The notes beneath the pieces were generated by a model. It ran no database searches. It worked only from the letters and a program-made list of their open reading frames with translations, and was not told where the DNA came from. Positions 6,139 to 7,402 of a stretch of DNA of 7,402 nucleotides are shown here, piece by piece (the stretch's first letter is position 1; every line of letters starts with the position of its first letter). The stretch is from Prolixibacteraceae bacterium. GTDB taxonomy: Bacteria; Bacteroidota; Bacteroidia; Bacteroidales; Prolixibacteraceae. The DNA is taken from the NCBI GenBank assembly GCA_007116765.1, contig SKHV01000057.1, forward strand, positions 1 through 7,402. The letters are read 5' to 3'. The translations under genes and the position numbers were made by a program.

Positions 6139-7188
6139 TTATATTTCTATTGAATCGACACTTGGAATTGCCGACTGAATTGGAAGCGTATCAATGTTTG
6201 TGGCTCCCAATGTGGCAAGTTTGTAGCGTACCATGGCTAGTGGTACTTTGCCGTTTTTAGTGTCAACCTGAATGTTATACACTGTGTATGTTTTTCCCAC
6301 ACTCATTGTGGGTTCATCGGCAAACAAATTGTGTGCTTCGAGGTATTGGTCAATGGCGCTGCATTTTGCATTGGGCACGTTGAACGTTACGAGTACTTTA
6401 TTTTCAGCATTTATCGAACCGTAAATATTCAGCAGAAACATGCGAAGTAGCTCAAGTTTTTCTGCATCTTGTTTTAGCTTTGGGTTTATCCAAATGCTGG
6501 TTTGCGATTTATACACTTCTTCAATTATTCTTAGTCCGTAATTGCGAATTGCACTCCCGCTTTGTGTAATTTCGAGACCAAAATCGGCACCGCCATTTAG
6601 CACTTTCGATTCTGTTTTCCCCCATGTTTCGTATATCAAAATTCCTTTTTCAATTTTCGAAGGGGTTTTATATTTCTGAACCGAAAATTGTCCAAACTCG
6701 TCTAATTTGCCAATTTTCTCAAGGGTTTTTCTAATCCAGTTAAGAGCCAGATAAGGCATTTCGGCCACTACCGTAATTAACGATTTTTGTGCAGTCAGGT
6801 CGTTGAGGAAAGTTTCCATATTGGCTTGTAGTGTATCGCCTTTCACAATACCAACGAGCCTCACTCCTCCGCGGTTAAGTTGCATAACTCGCTCAAGCTC
6901 AATTTCAACACCGTATTCAAGTTTGAATTCAATAATGCGCTCTTCAATCCAGTCGTCGCCGGCAATAGCCACGTCTAGCTCCTGTAGAGCAAGCTGCGAG
7001 CTGAATTCCTGTGGTCGTCCGTCCCAGCCGTATAAAAAATTAACTGTTTTGAAATGGCTGGGTCCGCCCGATTCGTATCCACTGGTTTTGAATCCCGAGT
7101 CGTCAAGTAGTTGTATGAGGTTTCCTCCTCGCCCGGGGTTGGCCAGTGAACCGGCAGGCATTCCAATTACAAGTTGTTTATTTTTCAT
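6139..7188 (-). CDS. hisG: ATP phosphoribosyltransferase, long form (HisG), divergent
   Basis: First enzyme of histidine biosynthesis, condensing ATP with PRPP to give phosphoribosyl-ATP; cytoplasmic and usually inhibited by histidine through the C-terminal domain. The 349-residue product is longer than typical long-form HisG (about 285-300). N-terminal family signs are VIGMPAGSL (7-15), ELDVAIAGDDWIEE (70-83) and LNRGGVRLVGI (104-114), matching 'LDFGGCRLSLA' of E. coli. The PRPP-binding loop is EITQSGSAIRNYGL (206-219), where common enzymes have a D..(S/T)TG(x)T-type loop followed by NGL. The C-terminal part KVLVTFNVPN..AIDQYL and LATLGATNIDTLPI (325-336) matches the ACT-like regulatory HisG_C domain. 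Extra length lies mainly around residues 118-200. hisI sits 22 bases upstream on the same strand, which supports the histidine role. No clear ribosome site precedes the ATG at 7188. A paralogous HisG-like enzyme with another substrate is possible but less likely. Confidence 0.85.
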   Translation of the reverse strand: MKNKQLVIGMPAGSLANPGRGGNLIQLLDDSGFKTSGYESGGPSHFKTVNFLYGWDGRPQEFSSQLALQELDVAIAGDDWIEERIIEFKLEYGVEIELERVMQLNRGGVRLVGIVKGDTLQANMETFLNDLTAQKSLITVVAEMPYLALNWIRKTLEKIGKLDEFGQFSVQKYKTPSKIEKGILIYETWGKTESKVLNGGADFGLEITQSGSAIRNYGLRIIEEVYKSQTSIWINPKLKQDAEKLELLRMFLLNIYGSINAENKVLVTFNVPNAKCSAIDQYLEAHNLFADEPTMSVGKTYTVYNIQVDTKNGKVPLAMVRYKLATLGATNIDTLPIQSAIPSVDSIEI

Positions 7189-7210
7189 AATATGCTTGGT
7201 TTAATTTGGT

Positions 7211-7402
7211 CTATTTTTCAATAATTTCAAGTGTGCCATCGTTTTCAATTTTGCGATAGTAGCATGATTGATATGGCATCCCGTTTTCTTTTTTGGCATG
7301 GCAGGCTCCTTTGCCTTCGGGAGTAACCAAAAACAAAAACGAATTTTGCTCGCAGTTTACCCTGATTTCCTCTACCCGAAGCATATCGCCCGAGGTAAGG
7401 CC
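7211..7402 (-). CDS. hisI: Phosphoribosyl-AMP cyclohydrolase (HisI), 3' end only
   Basis: Zinc-dependent enzyme that opens the adenine ring of phosphoribosyl-AMP, the third step of histidine biosynthesis. Only the last 63 codons are in the window; the frame is open to base 7402 and ends at a TAG (cta on the + strand at 7211-7213). The fragment starts GLTSGDMLRVEEIRVNC, matching the family's 'GETSGN...V.EI..DCD', and continues through FLFLVTPEGKGACH and YQSCYYR, matching 'LL.V.P.GP.CHTG..SCFYR'. All three expected zinc-binding cysteines are present. Between the last two are six more residues than in the common CHTGxxSC form. No HisE domain follows, so this is a stand-alone HisI. The hisG start lies 22 bases downstream on the same strand, so the two are probably one transcript. 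Confidence 0.9.
   Translation of the reverse strand, partial: GLTSGDMLRVEEIRVNCEQNSFLFLVTPEGKGACHAKKENGMPYQSCYYRKIENDGTLEIIEK

Noticed and set aside
6803..7204. A 133-codon + strand frame opposite hisG
   Set aside because: It is antisense to the conserved N-terminal half of HisG, and its Ser/Pro-rich product is typical of a shadow frame.

Overview
The window is a stretch of bacterial chromosome that looks like Bacteroidota, probably close to the Bacteroidales/Marinilabiliales. Four things point there: the gene order murC-ftsQ-ftsA-ftsZ-GatB/YqeY; AT-rich, mostly Shine-Dalgarno-poor gene leaders; moderate to low GC; and an FtsZ whose conserved C-terminal peptide (IPAYKRR) is followed by a further conserved-looking tail. 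Every protein call comes from reading motifs by eye; no database was searched.

Layout. Positions 1-6087 (+ strand) hold the end of the division and cell wall (dcw) cluster: the 3' part of murC, then ftsQ, ftsA, two tandem ftsZ genes (2937-4148 and 4163-5584) and a GatB/YqeY-domain gene. From ftsA to the second ftsZ the gaps are only 11 and 14 bases, so these three are almost certainly co-transcribed. A short hairpin at 6089-6118 separates this group from two convergent histidine-biosynthesis genes on the - strand: a long, divergent hisG (6139-7188) and, upstream of it, the 3' end of hisI (7211-7402). No intergenic gap exceeds about 57 bases. I saw no tRNA, rRNA, CRISPR array, IS element or attachment site.

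How the genes fit together. MurC makes UDP-MurNAc-L-alanine. FtsQ is a membrane-anchored divisome scaffold. FtsA is the actin-like membrane anchor of the Z ring, and FtsZ is the tubulin-like GTPase that forms it.

The notable point is the pair of FtsZ proteins. They share about 57% identity over a gapless core of about 310 residues (hand count), and both keep the GTP-binding and catalytic-loop residues, but their C-termini differ completely. The second (473 aa) has the usual FtsA-binding peptide. The first (403 aa) lacks it and ends in an acidic block, a basic block and a short amphipathic helix that resembles the membrane-targeting helix at the end of the neighbouring FtsA. A reasonable inference is that the first FtsZ binds the membrane, or an FtsA partner, by itself, giving a two-FtsZ ring of one FtsA-tethered and one self-tethered subunit. 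This is a hypothesis from sequence only.
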